Below are positions 15,305 through 23,759 of a stretch of DNA of 32,302 nt, piece after piece. Below the pieces are notes generated by a model. That model did no database searches. It worked only from the letters and a program-made list of their open reading frames with translations, and was not told where the DNA came from. Position 1 is the first letter of the stretch. Each line of letters starts with the position of its first letter. Location of the stretch: positions 2,193 through 34,494 of the forward strand of contig PLFY01000037.1 in the NCBI GenBank assembly GCA_003138365.1. Reading direction: 5' to 3'. Made by a program: the position numbers and the translations under genes. This DNA is from Acidobacteriaceae bacterium (GTDB taxonomy: Bacteria; Acidobacteriota; Terriglobia; Terriglobales; Acidobacteriaceae).

Positions 15305-16198
15305 ATGTCGGAACGCTCGGAACTTCTTGAAGCTACGCTGGACTGTCATCCTGAAGGCATTGCCCTCATCGGTCAGGAGCGCAACGTGGTCTTATGGAAC
15401 CGGGCCGCGGAGGCGATTACCGGATACCTGGGCCTGGACTTGGTGGGGCGTCCTGTGCCGGAGCCGCTCAAACCCCTTCTGCAGTGGTGCGATGAGCAGC
15501 GGGAGCCTGAACCCGATTCATATCCCCAGCCAGAGCGCGGATGCCTGCTGCACATCCGCCATAAACTCGGCCATGAAATGTCTGTGTTTGCCCGAGCGAC
15601 GCTGCTCCGTGCCGAACTGGGTGGGCGCATCGGCACGGCGGTCATCTTTCATCCCGCTGAGAGCCTGGACGCTCTGCCGCACGGGGAAAGTAGCGAAGGC
15701 TCCGGCGGCGAGGCCAGCCAGGCGGATTTCGAGGATCGCCTCACGGCTCTGTTTGAAGACTTTGCGCACGGCGGCCTGCCCTTCGGCGTGCTATGGGTCA
15801 CCGTCGATCAAGCCCACGAATTGCGCAAGACTCACGGCGTCGGCGCCTGCGAGGCGATGCTCGAAAAAGTTGAGGGGTCGCTGGCGCGCGGGTTGCGGCC
15901 GGGCGAAGAGTTGCGGCGCTGGGGCGACGATGAGTTTCTCATCCTGTCCCACGAGCGCACTCCGGAAATGCTTGCCGCTCATGCGCAGCTTCTGGCCGGG
16001 TTGGCCAGAACGGCGGACTTTCGCTGGTGGGGCGACCGTGCATCGCTCACCGTAAGCATCGGCGCGGCCCAGGCGGACCTGGCCGGAACTTTAGCTGGTC
16101 TGCTGGAACGGGCGAAAGCCGCAATGTTTTCCAGTTTTCACGCGGGCGGAAACCGCATTACGTCGGCGCCGGGGGAGAACTCATGTTTGCCATCATAG
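15305..16198 (+). CDS. PAS domain protein with degenerate GGDEF domain
   Basis: This 297-residue soluble protein has a PAS domain (about 5-120: 'LDCHPEGIALIGQERNVVLWNRAAEAITGY' region) and a GGDEF-like domain (about 140-290). The signature reads G207-D-D-E-F211 within 'RRWGDDEFLIL', with Asp replacing the second Gly. Most active diguanylate cyclases have GG(D/E)EF, so catalytic activity is doubtful and a c-di-GMP or GTP-binding or structural role is possible. 'LTVSIGAAQ' near 265-275 is the usual late GGDEF strand. GAGGGG lies 6 bp before the ATG. Its end overlaps motA by 16 bp, and it follows a FliA-type promoter, so it is probably made together with the stator and may tune motor output. This is an inference from context. 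Confidence 0.8.
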   Translation: MSERSELLEATLDCHPEGIALIGQERNVVLWNRAAEAITGYLGLDLVGRPVPEPLKPLLQWCDEQREPEPDSYPQPERGCLLHIRHKLGHEMSVFARATLLRAELGGRIGTAVIFHPAESLDALPHGESSEGSGGEASQADFEDRLTALFEDFAHGGLPFGVLWVTVDQAHELRKTHGVGACEAMLEKVEGSLARGLRPGEELRRWGDDEFLILSHERTPEMLAAHAQLLAGLARTADFRWWGDRASLTVSIGAAQADLAGTLAGLLERAKAAMFSSFHAGGNRITSAPGENSCLPS

Positions 16199-17061
16199 GC
16201 ATTGTCATTGTCTTTGCAGCAGTCATCGGCGGCTTCCTGATGGAGAAGGGCCACATCATGGTTCTCCTTCAGCCGGCCGAATTGCTCATCCTCGCCGGCG
16301 CAGCCGTCGGCACGCTGCTAGTGGCAAATCCTCTCCACATCATCAAAGGAATCATTGCCGGTCTGATGGGCGTGCTGAAGGGGTCTACATTCGGCAAGCC
16401 GCGCTACTTAAGCACGCTCAAAATGATGTACCAGTTTCTGAACAAGGTGCGTAAAGAGGGATTGCTGAGCGTCGAGATGGACGTCGAGAAGCCAAGTGAG
16501 AGCTCGATCTTCAAGAATTATCCCGAGTTCCTCAACGACCACCATGCCCGGGACTTTGTGTGCGATACGCTGCGCACGGCCATTACCGGAGGCGTGGAAC
16601 CGTTCGACATGGACCAGATGATGGAACTGGACATGGAAGTGCATCACCATGCCTCAATGCAACCCGTCAACGCGCTGACCACGGTGGCGGATGCGCTGCC
16701 GGGGCTGGGCATTGTGGCCGCGGTGCTGGGCGTGGTCATCACCATGGGTTCGCTTGGCGGTCCGCCCGAGGAGATCGGCGAAAAGGTAGCTGCCGCGCTG
16801 GTGGGCACGTTCCTCGGCATTCTGCTTTGCTACGGTGTGGCCGGTCCCCTCAGTTCGAACATGAGCAAGACCGCGGACGAGCACAATGAGTACCTGCACG
16901 TGCTTCGGGTGCTGATGCTTTCATTTCTGAAGGGCGCGGCGCCCATGATCGCCATCGAGATGGGACGGCGCGCGATTCCCGCGCATGTGCGGCCCAGCTT
17001 CGACGAAATGGAAAAGAACTGCAAGAGTGGCGCTGCGAGCGTTGAAGCGGCCGTTGCCTAG
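16183..17061 (+). CDS. motA: Flagellar motor stator protein MotA
   Basis: This 292-residue inner-membrane protein is the MotA half of the proton-driven flagellar stator. Helices are visible at about 1-20, 30-50, 168-190 and 200-223. The residues known to matter in E. coli are at the same numbers: R90 and E98 in the cytoplasmic loop for torque with FliG, and P173 ('ADALPGLG') and P222 ('GVAGPLSSN') at the channel. The ATG at 16183 follows GGGGGAG and lies 16 bp inside the preceding PAS-GGDEF gene, so translation is probably coupled. motB follows after 51 bp. Length agrees with E. coli MotA (295). Confidence 0.96.
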   Translation: MFAIIGIVIVFAAVIGGFLMEKGHIMVLLQPAELLILAGAAVGTLLVANPLHIIKGIIAGLMGVLKGSTFGKPRYLSTLKMMYQFLNKVRKEGLLSVEMDVEKPSESSIFKNYPEFLNDHHARDFVCDTLRTAITGGVEPFDMDQMMELDMEVHHHASMQPVNALTTVADALPGLGIVAAVLGVVITMGSLGGPPEEIGEKVAAALVGTFLGILLCYGVAGPLSSNMSKTADEHNEYLHVLRVLMLSFLKGAAPMIAIEMGRRAIPAHVRPSFDEMEKNCKSGAASVEAAVA

Positions 17062-17112
17062 AACCGCCGGCATTTTTGATCCGGCAACCCTTATTGGGGA
17101 GAACAGAGCATC

Positions 17113-18099
17113 ATGGCAGCCAAGACTCAACCGATCATCGTCATCAAGAAGAAGAGTGGCCACGGCGGCCACCACGGTGGCGCATGGAAGGTTGCCTACG
17201 CCGACTTCGTCACCGCCATGATGTCGCTGTTCATCGTGCTTTGGCTCATGGGCTCAAGCGAGAAGGTGAAGAGGGCGGTCGCCGGCTACTTCAACGATCC
17301 CAAGGGAATCGCAAGCCAGCTCGGAACCACCATGACGGGGACCGGCTCAACCGTGTCCCAGGTAAGCACCGACGAGCTGCAGAAGCTGAAAGACAAACTC
17401 GAGCAGGAGATCAAGGCGAGAAAAGAGCTGGAGAAGCTCTCCAAGCAGATTGAGATTACGATCACGCCCGAGGGGCTGCGCATTGAGCTCATCGAGGGCA
17501 AGGACGGAACATTCTACGAGATCGGCAGCCCGAAACTCAGTTCAAGCGGTCAGGAACTGCTTGCGCTGTTGGCCACGGAGTTGAAGACCTTGCCCAATTC
17601 GCTGTTGATCGAAGGCCACACCGACTCCACTCCCTATTCGGATGACGCCGGCTACAGCAACTGGGACCTTTCGGCTGACCGCGCCAACTCCGCAAGGCGG
17701 CTGCTCCAGCAAGACGGTGTGCGCACCGATCAGGTAACTCAGGTGCGCGGGTACGCCGACCAGATGCTGCGCGTCAAGAACAACCCAACCGACCCCTCCA
17801 ATCGGAGAATCTCGATCCTGGTAAAGAACGACAACGAGGCAGTGCCGACAATCTCCGCAGCCAAAATCGTGGATGGAACCACTCCGCTGCCAGGTGCTCA
17901 AAAGCAATCCACCCCGGCAGAGGACAAAGGGAAGGCGCAAGGCGCCCAGCCCACCACGGAACCCGGCGCAAAACCGGCGGCTCAGGCTCCTGCGGAGACT
18001 CAGGCCCAGGCTCAAACCAAGCCTTCGCCGGCAACTCCGGCAGCCAAGCCCAGCTTGATAGATAAGCTCAAGAGCATGATCCCAGGCAAGAAAACGTAG
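17113..18099 (+). CDS. motB: Flagellar motor stator protein MotB
   Basis: This 328-residue stator partner has a short His/Gly/Lys-rich cytoplasmic start ('HGGHHGGAWK'), one membrane helix (about 28-47) with the proton-binding D31 in 'YADFVTAMM' (Asp32 in E. coli), and a linker helix rich in Lys/Glu (about 85-110). A C-terminal OmpA-like peptidoglycan-binding domain (about 130-240) has 'IEGHTDSTPYS' and 'WDLSADRANSARRLL'. An Ala/Gln/Pro-rich extension of about 80 residues follows (245-328), longer than in E. coli, and ends in a basic stretch ('LIDKLKSMIPGKKT'). GGGGAG lies about 10 bp before the ATG. With MotA it forms the stator that anchors to the cell wall. Confidence 0.95.
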   Translation: MAAKTQPIIVIKKKSGHGGHHGGAWKVAYADFVTAMMSLFIVLWLMGSSEKVKRAVAGYFNDPKGIASQLGTTMTGTGSTVSQVSTDELQKLKDKLEQEIKARKELEKLSKQIEITITPEGLRIELIEGKDGTFYEIGSPKLSSSGQELLALLATELKTLPNSLLIEGHTDSTPYSDDAGYSNWDLSADRANSARRLLQQDGVRTDQVTQVRGYADQMLRVKNNPTDPSNRRISILVKNDNEAVPTISAAKIVDGTTPLPGAQKQSTPAEDKGKAQGAQPTTEPGAKPAAQAPAETQAQAQTKPSPATPAAKPSLIDKLKSMIPGKKT

Positions 18100-18122
18100 C
18101 GCGCCAACAAATCAACCACCAG

Positions 18123-18171
18123 TTCCCTATTCCCTGATCCCTGATCCCTATTCCCTGATCCCTGATCCCTG
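18123..18171 (+). repeat. Seven exact-phase tandem heptamers (T/A)TCCCT(G/A)
   Basis: Forty-nine bases form seven consecutive 7-bp units: TTCCCTA, TTCCCTG, ATCCCTG, ATCCCTA, TTCCCTG, ATCCCTG, ATCCCTG. The array lies between motB and araB. The same unit in the same orientation occurs at 4256-4269, 4330-4364, 19943-19963 and 28471-28484. Units have no spacers, which rules out CRISPR. Confidence 0.9.
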
Positions 18172-18197
18172 AAATGGTGTACTCTGGTTTGCGTGCG

Positions 18198-18211
18198 GGA
18201 AAGCGTTTACT
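18198..18211 (+). promoter_or_regulatory. LacI-family/cre-like operator before araB
   Basis: GGAAAGCGTTTACT matches 13 of 14 positions of the degenerate cre consensus TGWAARCGYTWNCW, with the central CG typical of LacI-family sites. It lies 16 bp upstream of the ribulokinase ATG, where a bound repressor would block expression. CcpA itself is a Firmicutes protein, so a sugar-responsive LacI-family regulator is the more likely binder. Confidence 0.4.
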
Positions 18212-18227
18212 TAGAGGTGCTTATTCC

Positions 18228-19835
18228 ATGACCATCGTCGCCGGTGTTGACTTCGGCACACTCAGCGTTCGCGTGACTCTTGTCGACAGCCAAAAAGGCC
18301 CGATCGGAACCGCGTCGGCCTCTTACCCGCTGCACCGCCGCCGCGAAGACCCGAATTTTGCTACTCAGTCCCATGCCGACCAGATGGCCGCTCTGGCTGC
18401 CGCAACTCGCGACGCGCTTCTGGCCACCGGCGTCGATGGCAGCGCAGTCGCGGCCATTGCGCTCGATACAACCGGTTCAAGTGTGATTCCCGTCGGTAAG
18501 AGCCCCGAAACGGAACTTGCCCCGCTGGACGAGTATTACCTCTGGTGCGATCATCGCGCTCACGCCGAAGCCGAAGAGATCACCGCCAAGGCCCACGCCA
18601 CCGGCCTCGAAGCAATTGATTGGTGTGGCGGGGTCTACTCCTCCGAGTGGGGATTTTCCAAGCTGCTCCATTGGCTGCGCCACAATCCTGACAAGCGCTC
18701 CCGCTTTGTCACTGCGCTCGAGCATTGCGACATGGTGGCAGCCACGCTCTGCGGCATCAAGACCGTCGCCGAGTTGAAACGCAGCGTCTGCGCCATGGGC
18801 CACAAGTGGATGTGGAATCCCAAGTGGGACGGGCTGCCGCCGGAGGAGTTTCTGGTCGCAGTCGACCCGCTCTTCGCCGGTGTGCGCGCCAAGATGGGCG
18901 GCGAATATCTGACCAGCGATCATCTGGCCGGCCATCTTTCTCCTCAGTGGGCCGAGGCGCTGGGTCTGCGCGCCGGAATTCCCATTCCCGTTGGCGCATT
19001 CGACGCCCATTGGGACGCCATCGGCTCCAACATCCGCGAAGGCGACGTGGTCAACGTCGTCGGCACTTCAACCTGCATCATCGCCATGGCGCGTGAGGCG
19101 CAACTGGTTCCCGGCGTCTGCGGCGTGGTGCCGGGCAGCGTGCATCCGGACTATACCGGCATCGAGGCGGGCCTCTCGGCCACAGGTGACATCTTCGATG
19201 CCGTGGCCCGCCGCGCCAATACCAGCGTGGCCGCGCTCTCTGAAGGCCTGGACGCCTACAAGGCCGGGCAAACCGGCCTGCTGCGCCTGAGCTGGGACAA
19301 CGGAGACCGCACCGTGCTCGTCAATCCCGAACTGGGCGGCGTCACGCTGGGCTGGAACCTCGTCAACACCGCACAGGATGAGCTTTTCGCAGCCATTGAG
19401 GGCACTGCCTTCCACACCCGCATCATCCTCGAGCGCATGGCCGAATACGGTGTTCGCGTGGACCGCGTCATCAACGCCGGCGGCATTCCGCAGAAGAGCG
19501 AAGTGCTCAACCAGGTCTACGCCAACGTACTGAACAAGCCGGTGCTGGTGCCAGCGGGCATTCCCACCAGCCTGGGCTCAGGCATCTTTGCACTGCTCGC
19601 CGCCGGCGCGTACAAGACCATTGAGGAGGCGCAGGCAGCGGTCTGCCTGCCCTTGCGCACGGTCCAGCCCGATCCCAAGGCCGCCGCGGTCTACGAACAG
19701 CTCTACCGGCATTATCGCGATGTGTATTTTGCCCTCGGCCGCCGCGATGCGGAACCGCACCCAGAGGGTACCCGGCTGGGTCGTGTCTTGCCGGAACTTA
19801 GAAAGATTGCTGCGCAGGCGCGAAAGACTGATTGA
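18228..19835 (+). CDS. araB: Ribulokinase
   Basis: This 535-residue FGGY-family sugar kinase starts with 'MTIVAGVDFGTLSVRV', the AraB phosphate-binding strand. It has 'LWCDHRAHAEAEEI' (105-118), typical of ribulokinases, and the catalytic-base region 'GAFDAHWDAIG' with D259. Gly-rich ATP-domain motifs follow ('VVGTSTCII', 'NAGGIPQKSEVLNQVYANVL', 'PTSLGSGIFALLAAG'). The reaction is ATP-dependent phosphorylation of L-ribulose to L-ribulose 5-phosphate in L-arabinose breakdown. I chose ATG at 18228, with GAGGTG 9 bp upstream, over the ATG at 18174, which has no ribosome binding site and abuts the heptamer array. No araA or araD is adjacent, so the arabinose genes are scattered or lie elsewhere. 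A cre-like site just upstream suggests sugar control. Confidence 0.93.
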   Translation: MTIVAGVDFGTLSVRVTLVDSQKGPIGTASASYPLHRRREDPNFATQSHADQMAALAAATRDALLATGVDGSAVAAIALDTTGSSVIPVGKSPETELAPLDEYYLWCDHRAHAEAEEITAKAHATGLEAIDWCGGVYSSEWGFSKLLHWLRHNPDKRSRFVTALEHCDMVAATLCGIKTVAELKRSVCAMGHKWMWNPKWDGLPPEEFLVAVDPLFAGVRAKMGGEYLTSDHLAGHLSPQWAEALGLRAGIPIPVGAFDAHWDAIGSNIREGDVVNVVGTSTCIIAMAREAQLVPGVCGVVPGSVHPDYTGIEAGLSATGDIFDAVARRANTSVAALSEGLDAYKAGQTGLLRLSWDNGDRTVLVNPELGGVTLGWNLVNTAQDELFAAIEGTAFHTRIILERMAEYGVRVDRVINAGGIPQKSEVLNQVYANVLNKPVLVPAGIPTSLGSGIFALLAAGAYKTIEEAQAAVCLPLRTVQPDPKAAAVYEQLYRHYRDVYFALGRRDAEPHPEGTRLGRVLPELRKIAAQARKTD

Positions 19836-19857
19836 GGCTGAGGTCCCTGGAGACAGG

Positions 19858-19965
19858 GCATGATGTTGTGGCATCCCACACTAGCCGCAAAAACAAAGAC
19901 GCGGCGAGGGTGGGGCACCCAGGCTGTCGAGGTGTTGCTCTGTTCCCTGTTCCCTGTTCCCTACT
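19858..19965. repeat. Composite repeat-like block between araB and the transglutaminase gene
   Basis: The block holds GTGGCATCCCACAC and, about 35 bp later, GGTGGGGCACCC, then three heptamers TTCCCTG, TTCCCTG, TTCCCTA (19943-19963). Similar 'GGTGGGGCACCC' blocks recur in Acidobacteria intergenic DNA as I recall, but this could not be checked. The last heptamer supplies the stop codon of the transglutaminase gene on the minus strand. Confidence 0.5.
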
Positions 19966-20950
19966 GTTGTTGCTGCTGCATCTGCTGCAAGTCGATGAAC
20001 GGAATAGCGGGCGGATCAGGAGGCTGTTGGGCGCGCTCAACCAGCACGCTCCAGTCTTCGGGGATGGGAAGCTGGCGGTCCAGCGCCGGCGGCTGTTCAC
20101 CGGCTTCGACGTGTACGGCAACATACAGTTCGCTATCGGTCTTGCCGCGGAAGATGCCGTGTGTGGGAGGCACATCGGCGTAATCGCGGCCCACCGCCGT
20201 TCTAATGTGTCTATGGTGGGCCACAAGATTGTTGGTCGGATCGAAACCAACCCAGCCCAGATGAGGCATGAGCGCGTCGACCCAGGCATGGGTAGCATCC
20301 GGCGTGGAGCGGTCGTGGTCCTCGCGGCTCCGGTAGAGATAGCCGGAAACGTAGCGAGCCGGAATCCGCACATGGCGCAACAAGGCGATCATGGTGTGGG
20401 CAAAATCCTGGCAGACGCCCTCGCCGCTGATGATGGCCTCGTCGATCGGCGAGTCCACGCGCGTTGACCGGGGCACATACTTGAAGTAGTCGAACAAGCG
20501 CTGGTTCAGCTCCTGCACCAGCATCAGCGGATCGTCGCGGCGGGTAACGCCCATCTGAGCAGCAAGCAGCTTGACCGCAGGCGTCTCCACGGCAAAAGTG
20601 CTGGGCAGCAGCATCTCCCAGTAATCGCCGGCCTCGATCAAGTCGTCCAGCGCGCCCCACGCATCGGGCGACAAAAAAGCGGGCACGTCGGGCAGCACCT
20701 GTTGCTCCACAACCGACTCGGCCACAATGACGAGCTGGTTGTGCTCGTTGGGAATATCGAAATGCTGCACCGTGTTGCCCTGATGGTCGCGATAGCTGAA
20801 CACGCGGCAACGCGGACTTACCGAAAGCGAGAACGTGAGGCAGTGCTGATTCAAGTCCGAACGCGGGTGCATGCGCGTCTCCATGATGCTCTCGCTGATG
20901 GGCTGCGAATAGCGGAAGCGCGTAAGGTGCCGGATGGAATAAAAATTCAT
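19961..20950 (-). CDS. Transglutaminase-like cysteine protease family protein (alpha-E operon)
   Basis: This 329-residue protein begins 'MNFYSIRHLTRFRYSQPISES', the bacterial transglutaminase-like N-terminal domain. The papain-like core has the triad C180 ('GEGVCQDFAHTM'), H221 ('DATHAWVD') and D237 ('GWVGFDPTNN'). It probably hydrolyses or transfers peptide or isopeptide bonds on the product of the partner ATP-grasp ligase. The start at 20950 has GGGAGCAAG upstream. The gene is third in a minus-strand operon with ATP-grasp and alpha-E genes, 13 bp after alpha-E. The C-terminus is a run of Gln (324-329 region) next to heptamer repeat DNA, and the stop codon lies within the repeat, suggesting the tail was altered by repeat insertion. 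No signal peptide is seen. Confidence 0.88.
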   Translation of the reverse strand: MNFYSIRHLTRFRYSQPISESIMETRMHPRSDLNQHCLTFSLSVSPRCRVFSYRDHQGNTVQHFDIPNEHNQLVIVAESVVEQQVLPDVPAFLSPDAWGALDDLIEAGDYWEMLLPSTFAVETPAVKLLAAQMGVTRRDDPLMLVQELNQRLFDYFKYVPRSTRVDSPIDEAIISGEGVCQDFAHTMIALLRHVRIPARYVSGYLYRSREDHDRSTPDATHAWVDALMPHLGWVGFDPTNNLVAHHRHIRTAVGRDYADVPPTHGIFRGKTDSELYVAVHVEAGEQPPALDRQLPIPEDWSVLVERAQQPPDPPAIPFIDLQQMQQQQQ

Positions 20951-20963
20951 GCTTGCTCCCGTT

Positions 20964-21926
20964 CTAGATGGCCAGCGCGGACTGGATGGAGTAATGCACA
21001 TAGTAGCGGTAAATGAGCTCGTGGATTCTCATGCACTGCTCGCGGATCGTGTGCAGAAAGGCTCCGGTGTCTCCAGCCAGAATTTCGCCGATGGTGGTAT
21101 AGCCCAGCATGGCGTGCAGCCGGCCGATACCCGAGGTCAATTCCTCCGGGGGGCGGCGGCCGCCGCTGCGCTGGATCGATTCGATTGCATCGCGTATCCC
21201 GTCCACGCAGTAGCGGATCGCGTGGGGAAAGTCCCGGTTCAGAAGCAGAAACTCCAGAATGCGGTCAGAAGACAGGTCGGCGGTATACACCTGGCAATAC
21301 GCTTCGAACGACGTGCAACAACGCAACAGCCCCACCAGTTCAAGGTATTGGTATCCGGAGTTGTCCTGCTCCTGCACCTGGAAGAGCTCCGGCTGATAGA
21401 CCTCGAGCAGCGTCGCGGTTGCGTAAGACCGCTCAAGGTAGCGCCCCAGCCGGATGAACTGCCAGCCCTGGCCATGGATCATGGTCGTGTCGCTCACACC
21501 TTTGAACAGGTGAATTCCATCCACCACCGAGGCCAGCAAATCGTTGATGCTGGAACGGAACTGAGCCTGCGCGTGCTGCGAGTGCATCTGGTGAAACAAC
21601 CGGTTCAGCCGCTGCCACTGCTCGCTTGAAATCTCCTCGCGCACCTGGCGAGCGTTCTCCCGCGCCCCGTTGATGCAAAACGTCACCGCGGCTGGGTTGA
21701 GGCTGTCGAAGATCAGTGTCCGGGCCATCGCATCCAGATCCCCGTTCCACTCCATCCGCGACGCTTTGCCCAGCGAGGCTATCAGCCGCTGCCAGCGCGT
21801 CTCCGCGCTCGTGCCGCTGGTGTCCAGCATCAGGCCCATGGTCACATCGAGCTGGCGCACGGTGTTCTCTGCCCGCTCCAGGTAGCGGCTCATCCAGTAA
21901 AGACTGTCGGCAACCCGCGATAGCAT
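20964..21926 (-). CDS. Alpha-E domain protein
   Basis: This 320-residue all-helical protein has two copies of the alpha-E hallmark: 'YWMSRYLERAENTVR' (10-24) and 'RLGRYLERSYAT' (159-170). Alpha-E proteins occur almost always with circularly permuted ATP-grasp and transglutaminase-like genes, as here. The biochemical role is unknown; the invariant Arg/Glu pairs suggest a binding or catalytic pocket. I chose ATG at 21926 ('MLSRVADSLYWM') because GGGAGAG lies upstream and the longer start at 21974 would overlap the previous gene. The gaps are 29 bp from the ATP-grasp stop and 13 bp to the transglutaminase start, so one operon is likely. Confidence 0.9.
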   Translation of the reverse strand: MLSRVADSLYWMSRYLERAENTVRQLDVTMGLMLDTSGTSAETRWQRLIASLGKASRMEWNGDLDAMARTLIFDSLNPAAVTFCINGARENARQVREEISSEQWQRLNRLFHQMHSQHAQAQFRSSINDLLASVVDGIHLFKGVSDTTMIHGQGWQFIRLGRYLERSYATATLLEVYQPELFQVQEQDNSGYQYLELVGLLRCCTSFEAYCQVYTADLSSDRILEFLLLNRDFPHAIRYCVDGIRDAIESIQRSGGRRPPEELTSGIGRLHAMLGYTTIGEILAGDTGAFLHTIREQCMRIHELIYRYYVHYSIQSALAI

Positions 21927-21955
21927 GGTCGTACTCTCCCGAACTCCGTGCTGAA

Positions 21956-23431
21956 TTACTGTTCCAGAACCCATGTGTCTTTGCTTCCGCCGCCTTGAGA
22001 TGAATTGACCACCAACGAGCCTTTTTCGAGCGCCACGCGGGTCAGGCCGCCGGGCACGATGTTCACCTTCTCGCCAAAAAGTATGTAGGGCCGCAGATCC
22101 ACGTGGCGCGGCTCAAGATGATTGCCGATCAAGCACGGCGCGCGCGAAAAATCCAGCGTCGGCTGGGCGATATAGTTGCGCGGGTTGGCTTCAATCTGGC
22201 GGGCAAACTCCTCTCGCTGCATCGCTGTCGAATGCGGCCCGATCAACATTCCGTAGCCGCCGCTCTCGCCCACCGCCTTCACCACCAGCTTGTCCAGGTT
22301 GGCCAGCACGTGCTTGCGCTGCTTCTCCTCGCTCAACAGAAAAGTCTTCACGTTGGGCAGGATCGGATCTTCATTCAAATAGTAGCGAATCATGTCCGGC
22401 ACATAGGCGTACACCGCCTTGTCGTCGGCCAGGCCTGTCCCAAAGGCGTTGGTCACCGTCACGTTTCCGGCGCGGTAGGCATTGAACAGCCCTCCGCAGC
22501 CCAGGGACGAGTCGGCGCGGAAGACAAGCGGATCGCTGAAGTCGTCGTCCACCCGGCGGTAGATCACATCCACCCGCTTCAACCCGTCGGTGGTCCGCAT
22601 GTACACAATGTTGTCGTGCGTAACCAGGTCGCGGCCCTCGACCAGGTCGATGCCCATCTGCCGCGCCAGATACGTGTGCTCGAAGTACGCCGAGTTGAAG
22701 ACGCCCGGCGTGAGCAGAACGATATTCGGCTCCGGCCGTCCCTCCGGCGCCAACGAACGCAGCGTGGCCAGCAAAAGTTGCGCGTAGTGCTCGATGGGCC
22801 GCACTCCGTAGCTGTGGAAGAGCTGCGGGAACGTCCGCTTCATGACCCTGCGATTGGTGAGCATGTAGCTCACTCCCGAGGGAACCCGCAGGTTGTCCTC
22901 CAGCACCACATACTCGCCGGTGTTCAGCCTGAGCAGATCGGAACCCACAACAGCGATGTATACGTTGCGCGGCACCTGCAAGCCTCGCATCTGGCGCCGG
23001 TAATGCTTGCAACTGTAGACCAGTTCGCGCGGAATCACCCGGTCGCTCAGTATCTTCGCGTCGGAGTAGACATCGCGGAGAAAAAGATTCAGCGCGGTAA
23101 TCCGCTGGGTCAGGCCGCGCTCAATCCGATCCCACTCCTGGGCGGTAATCAGCCTCGGTAGCAGGTCGTAAGGAAAGATGCGCTCGGTGCCCTCATCGCG
23201 TCCGTAAACCGTGAAGGTGATGCCTTGCGTCAGAAACGACAGATCGGCGGACTGCTTGCGCCGCTGCAGCTCTTCTTGCGGCAGCCGCGCCAGGGTCTCG
23301 GCCAGCGCACGGTAATGTGGCCGCACGTCCCCATTGGCCTCGCGCATCTCGTCGAATGCCTGGTCGAGAGGGTAGTCACCGAAGAGCGAATCCACTTCCA
23401 CTGCCAATTTCTCTGTAGGGCCAGCGTTCAT
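21956..23431 (-). CDS. Circularly permuted ATP-grasp ligase (type 2)
   Basis: This 491-residue protein belongs to the circularly permuted ATP-grasp family linked to alpha-E proteins. Visible conserved blocks are '[20 protein letters not shown]' (176-195), '[13 protein letters not shown]' (240-252), '[18 protein letters not shown]' (381-398; nucleotide-binding Lys and Gly loop), '[10 protein letters not shown]' (441-450; metal-binding region) and '[16 protein letters not shown]' (474-489) at the C-terminus. ATP-grasp enzymes join a carboxylate to an amine through an acyl-phosphate. The operon is predicted to make or attach a small peptide. It is first in the minus-strand operon. No strong ribosome binding site precedes the ATG (GAAGGAAG lies about 15 bp away). 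The substrate is unknown. Confidence 0.9.
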   Translation of the reverse strand: MNAGPTEKLAVEVDSLFGDYPLDQAFDEMREANGDVRPHYRALAETLARLPQEELQRRKQSADLSFLTQGITFTVYGRDEGTERIFPYDLLPRLITAQEWDRIERGLTQRITALNLFLRDVYSDAKILSDRVIPRELVYSCKHYRRQMRGLQVPRNVYIAVVGSDLLRLNTGEYVVLEDNLRVPSGVSYMLTNRRVMKRTFPQLFHSYGVRPIEHYAQLLLATLRSLAPEGRPEPNIVLLTPGVFNSAYFEHTYLARQMGIDLVEGRDLVTHDNIVYMRTTDGLKRVDVIYRRVDDDFSDPLVFRADSSLGCGGLFNAYRAGNVTVTNAFGTGLADDKAVYAYVPDMIRYYLNEDPILPNVKTFLLSEEKQRKHVLANLDKLVVKAVGESGGYGMLIGPHSTAMQREEFARQIEANPRNYIAQPTLDFSRAPCLIGNHLEPRHVDLRPYILFGEKVNIVPGGLTRVALEKGSLVVNSSQGGGSKDTWVLEQ

Positions 23432-23759
23432 GAGGGGCCGTGGGCTTCCTTCAACGTGAATTCAGGGCTCCAAGGACGAATGATCTGTAGCCCGCCGGGC
23501 AGATGCTACCCACCCGTTCCGCTCCAGCTTCGAAGCCCGCGCCGCCTGGACCCTGTTCTTTAGCTTGTAACACACGGGATATAAAGGCGCCATTAGGAAA
23601 CGGTGAAGGGTGTGGCGCTCGGAGGCTTTGCCCGAGTTGGTCAGGATGATCGACCGTACCCCGGATTCCAGGCCTTCGCTCATAGAGGGAGATTCCCTTT
23701 GCGTGAAACTGTTATCCAGCCGAAGCAAAAAGGGTTACGATGAAGATGAAGGTAAAGAC
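23432..23759. other. 328-bp intergenic region between divergent operons
   Basis: It must hold promoters for the ATP-grasp operon (minus) and the DUF433/DUF5615 pair (plus). A weak plus-strand candidate is TTATCC (23712-23717), 18 bp, TACGAT (23736-23741). I see no convincing gene; open frames here have no recognisable domain. Confidence 0.45.

Noticed and set aside
18123-18171. Possible CRISPR repeats
   Set aside because: Seven-bp units run without spacers and no cas genes are near; it is a tandem heptamer array.
22103-23161. 352-residue open frame opposite the ATP-grasp gene
   Set aside because: His/Arg/Gln-rich mirror of a well-supported gene; no domain.
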